Part shown: piece after piece, positions 61,634 to 64,000 of the stretch
Numbering within the stretch: position 1 is the stretch's first letter
Layout: each line of letters opens with the position of its first letter
From: CBDFLD01 sp965249005
Lineage (GTDB): Bacteria; Acidobacteriota; UBA6911
Reading direction: 5' to 3'
Length of the DNA: 64,000 nucleotides
NCBI GenBank assembly: GCA_965249005.1
Contig: CBDFLD010000010.1
Span: 1 to 64,000, forward strand
Notes under the pieces: model-generated
Told to the model about the DNA's origin: nothing
Database searches by the model: none
The model's input: the letters and a program-made list of their open reading frames with translations, nothing else
Made by a program: the position numbers and the translations under genes

Positions 61634-62791
61634 CTAGCCTGCTAGAGAAACCGCCTTCTCCGCGGCATCTTTCATGCCTTTGGCCACGATGAAATTGAAG
61701 CCGGACTCTCGGAGAATCTGTCGTCCTTGCTCCACGTTGGTTCCTTCCAGCCTCACGATGACCGGAAGCGTCAGCCCCAATGCCTTGGCAGCGGCGACAA
61801 CGCCGCCCGCGACAATGTCACAACGCATGATCCCACCGAAGATATTGATCATTACCGCTTTCACGTTCTTGTCGGCCAGCAGGATTTCAAAGGCACTCTT
61901 CACCTGCTCCGACTTCGCGCCTCCTCCGATATCCAAAAAATTCGCGGGGCTACCCCCGGAAAGCTTGATGATATCCATCGTGGCCATCGCCAGGCCGGCG
62001 CCGTTGACCATGCATCCAATACTCCCATCGAGGCGGACGTAGTTGATTCCTAGCCGGGAGGCCCGTATCTCCAGAGGCTCCTCTTCGTTGAAGTCACGCA
62101 GTTCCAACAGTTCGCGGTGGCGGAAGAGCGCATTGTCATCGAGGCTGATCTTCGCGTCCAGGGCCAGCAGGTGTTCATCCTGGGTTAGCAGAAACGGATT
62201 GATCTCGACCAGCGAAGCGTCCAGCTCCTCAAACGCCCGATACAAAGAGGCCAGGATCTTTCCCGCAGCGCGGGCGCTGCGACCGGCCAGACCGAGATCG
62301 AAGGCGAGCTTGCGGCTATGAAAAGGTTGAAACCCTACGGCGGGGTCGATAAACGACTTGAAGATGAGTTCCGGTGTCTCGGCGGCAACTCTCTCGATGT
62401 CCATGCCACCCTGAGGAGAGACCATGAAAACCGGTCGCTGCCTCGCTCGATCCACGACGACGCCGAGATAATACTCCGCTTGAATCTCCAGTGCCTCTTC
62501 GACGAGGACCTTTCTTACCGCGCGGCCTTCAGGACCCGTCTGGTGAGTCACCAGGGTCATTCCGATCATCTCGCGCGCGATCGCTTCCGCTTCCTCCGGA
62601 GTCTTGGCAACCTTGACGCCGCCCCCTTTCCCTCTCCCTCCAGCGTGGATTTGCGCCTTGACGACGACCGGGCCGCCAAAGCGGGAAGCAATGTCATAAA
62701 CCTCATAAGGACTGCCCGCCACGAGCCCTCTTGGAACGGGAATACCAAATTTCGACAGCAAGCTCTTCGCTTGATATTCGTGTATCTTCAA
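61634..62791 (-). CDS. sucC: Succinate-CoA ligase beta subunit, 385 aa
   Basis: ATP-grasp beta chain. MKIHEYQAKSLLSKFGIPVP, KAQIHAGGRGKGGGVKVAKT (nucleotide-binding), EINPFLLTQDEHLLALDAKI, and GCMVNGAGLAMATMDIIKLS with NFLDIGGGAKSEQ. Full length. First gene of sucC-sucD-ndk. The 5' flank holds the 13-bp tandem repeat array. Confidence 0.96.
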   Translation of the reverse strand: MKIHEYQAKSLLSKFGIPVPRGLVAGSPYEVYDIASRFGGPVVVKAQIHAGGRGKGGGVKVAKTPEEAEAIAREMIGMTLVTHQTGPEGRAVRKVLVEEALEIQAEYYLGVVVDRARQRPVFMVSPQGGMDIERVAAETPELIFKSFIDPAVGFQPFHSRKLAFDLGLAGRSARAAGKILASLYRAFEELDASLVEINPFLLTQDEHLLALDAKISLDDNALFRHRELLELRDFNEEEPLEIRASRLGINYVRLDGSIGCMVNGAGLAMATMDIIKLSGGSPANFLDIGGGAKSEQVKSAFEILLADKNVKAVMINIFGGIMRCDIVAGGVVAAAKALGLTLPVIVRLEGTNVEQGRQILRESGFNFIVAKGMKDAAEKAVSLAG

Positions 62792-62855
62792 TGGTTCCTC
62801 TTGGCTCGGACCAAGGCGGCGCCGCTTGAGACCACGGCGAAACCCGAATCACCGA

Positions 62856-62933
62856 TCAACCCAGATCTTCAACCCAGATCTTCAACCCAGATCCTCAACC
62901 CAGATCCTCAACCCAGATCCTCAACCCCACGCT
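62856..62933. repeat. 13-bp tandem repeat array upstream of sucC
   Basis: The unit TCAACCCAGATCT or TCAACCCAGATCC occurs five times in a row (62856-62920), followed by a degenerate sixth. It lies 65-140 bases before the sucC start. Not CRISPR: no spacers. May vary in copy number and sits in the likely promoter region. Confidence 0.9.
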
Positions 62934-63055
62934 CGAGCACCGGGAGGGCATCGTCGACGCAAAGCGCGCTATTTTAGCCCCAGGCTCTCGCTCGGGCAAT
63001 CAAAAACAATAGCTTCGACGCTCCGATGTCTTGACTGTGCCCTGTGCCAGAGAAA

Positions 63056-63100
63056 GCGGTAAGCGGAGAGCGGTGGGCGGAAGGCGGTAAGCGGAGAGCG
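63056..63100. repeat. 17-bp direct repeat, purine-rich
   Basis: GCGGTAAGCGGAGAGCG occurs at 63056-63072 and again at 63084-63100. The purine-rich track (GCGG/AAG units) lies just after the end of the 95-aa gene. No function evident. Confidence 0.7.
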
Positions 63101-63108
63101 CTAAGCGT

Positions 63109-63396
63109 TCAAACCGGGGCTTCTTCGCTTGTCGTCGCGTCGCTGGATCGTACCCGAATGCCGGACACGATATCCCATGGGATCCGTATCACGAAGCCTC
63201 CCCGGGCGATGCGAAGGAAAGTGGGATCGGAAGGATCAAACTGGTCCTCGGTGGAGAGAGTAAACTGCCCGCGCTGTGTCTTGACCCGGATCTGTTCCTT
63301 CGGTCGATATTGGACCGGCGGCTCACACGAGCCGACCGACTCCGAAAGCCGGAGCATATCGGGCAGCCATCGATCCCTTGGGCCTGGATCACTCAT
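63109..63396 (-). CDS. Hypothetical conserved-looking small protein, 95 aa
   Basis: The segment QIRVKTQRGQFTLSTEDQFD and FLRIARGGFVIRIPWDIVSG looks like a real beta-rich domain. ATG 63396 lies within three 11-bp direct repeats (TGGATCACTCA type, 63385-63417) that also contain a second ATG out of frame. No recognised family. May be a small regulator or accessory protein; I cannot say more. Confidence 0.5.
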   Translation of the reverse strand: MSDPGPRDRWLPDMLRLSESVGSCEPPVQYRPKEQIRVKTQRGQFTLSTEDQFDPSDPTFLRIARGGFVIRIPWDIVSGIRVRSSDATTSEEAPV

Positions 63397-63417
63397 GGAT
63401 CACTCATGGATCACTCT
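63385..63417. repeat. Three 11-bp direct repeats over a start codon
   Basis: Units TGGATCACTCA at 63385 and 63396 and TGGATCACTCT at 63407. On the minus strand each carries a possible ATG, so copy number could shift the start of the 95-aa gene. Confidence 0.8.
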
Positions 63418-63633
63418 TGGAGCCTCGGTTTCCAATAGGCCCAGGACGGGGCTCATCCCAAACGACGCCGGCGTACTAGACCTTTCTTTACCAGCCATAT
63501 CGGCTTAGACCACCGGAACCTGTAATCAAATTCGGACCGGAACCGAAGCGATCGCATAGAGTAGTGGGGATTCGTAGTCGGGATTAGTAATCTGGATTGA
63601 CTGGCCTGGATGCAATCGGTTGTAAGCACATAT

Positions 63634-63708
63634 TGGTAGCGCTACGGGGATTCGAACCCCGGTTTGATGGCTGAGAACCACCCGTCCTAACCCCTAGACG
63701 ATAGCGCC
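63634..63708 (-). tRNA. tRNA-Glu (anticodon CTC)
   Basis: Minus-strand cloverleaf: acceptor GGCGCTA/TAGCGCT (first pair G-U), D-arm GTCTAGGGGTTAGGAC, anticodon stem GGTGG/CCATC with loop TTCTCAG (anticodon CTC), T-arm CCGGGGTTCGAATCCCCG, encoded CCA (63634-63636). 75 nt. All stems close. Confidence 0.95.
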
Positions 63709-63906
63709 GCCACAAGTTCGCGCATACTATCAAACTGGCTCGCACGCGTCAATTTCGTCCTCGGAGGCGCATTTTCTCGGAAGCGCCCGCTTGTGTCGGT
63801 AGGAACTCTATGTGGCGTAAGGTCCTGAGGAAACAGATATTCACTGACCTTGGGCGGCAAAGTTTCACTTGCCAAGCCAAGAACCGACGACTATCATTTC
63901 GTTCCG

Positions 63907-64000
63907 ATGACTAGCCGACCGAATGAGGAGCAGGGAAGGGTCCTGCTCGCCTCACCGCGCGGATTCTGTGCCGGTGTTGTGCGCGCCATCGACGTGGTGA
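63907..64000 (+). CDS. ispH: IspH (4-hydroxy-3-methylbut-2-enyl diphosphate reductase), 5' end only
   Basis: The first 31 codons give VLLASPRGFCAGVVRAIDVV, containing the invariant IspH motif PRGFCAGVxRAI with the first iron-sulfur Cys. Last step of the MEP isoprenoid pathway. ATG 63907 is a reasonable start; the gene runs off the window. Confidence 0.88.
   Translation, partial: MTSRPNEEQGRVLLASPRGFCAGVVRAIDVV

Noticed and set aside
62856..62933. CRISPR array
   Set aside because: Units are 13 bp, directly adjacent, with no spacers and no cas genes.
63687..63875. 62-codon ORF overlapping the tRNA-Glu gene
   Set aside because: It runs into the tRNA and has no supporting signal.

Overview
The window is GC-rich bacterial chromosome. 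Its housekeeping genes (sucC-sucD-ndk, mrp, a tRNA-Glu, the start of ispH), a TonB-dependent receptor with a carboxypeptidase-regulatory-like N-terminal domain, and an OmpA-family lipoprotein point to a Gram-negative, possibly an acidobacterium or a relative. That assignment is a guess from gene content; no marker in the window settles it.

Layout. (1) 1-25265, plus strand: a contractile-tail (myovirus-type) gene cluster in canonical order: connector/tail-completion genes, sheath, tube, tail assembly chaperone, tape measure, LysM-type hub proteins, gpD-like hub, M15 peptidase and holin-like genes, gp5-like spike, PAAR tip, gp25, gpJ, gpI, fibres. No portal, capsid, terminase or integrase is visible, so this is the tail part of a prophage or a tailocin. 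The chaperone gene carries a UUUUUUA slippery site that joins it to an overlapping -1 frame ORF just before the tape measure gene. Three near-identical promoter-like elements (CCGACA, exactly 18 bp, TAWGTAW) sit ahead of tail transcription units. An antisense toxin-antitoxin locus (broken higB plus an XRE-HEPN/AbiU2 fusion) lies inside the baseplate genes.

(2) 25472-28330, plus strand: a tightly coupled four-gene operon of amidoligase, a DUF5049-like protein, class II glutamine amidotransferase and gamma-glutamylcyclotransferase-like protein, a likely peptide or amide modification cassette carried as cargo next to the tail fibres.

(3) 28347-45732: a defence island. A minus-strand run AbiEi-AbiEii-Res-Mod-(RelE-like+UvrD helicase) is followed on the plus strand by a very large gene (REase-like, TPR, GreA/B-C-like, PIN; 1285 codons when reconstructed). 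That gene is interrupted by an IS21-family element (41474-44749). Its 7-bp target duplication shows that removing the element restores one uninterrupted reading frame.

(4) 45733-54180: decayed sequence with three fragments of an SOS-response-associated peptidase (SRAP/YedK) gene (one of them at 38.3 kb, before the interrupted gene), an exported CbiX-like protein next to a TonB receptor, an OmpA lipoprotein, and remnants of a glycosyltransferase and a sugar epimerase.

(5) 54181-64000: core genes: UbiA-type prenyltransferase, metallophosphoesterase, SDR oxidoreductase, GT9 glycosyltransferase, Mrp, a complete IS256-family element inserted at the ndk stop codon, ndk, sucD, sucC, tRNA-Glu(CTC), ispH (5' end only).

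Caution: several apparent one-base frameshifts fall in homopolymers (higB, the window start), so some breaks may be assembly errors.
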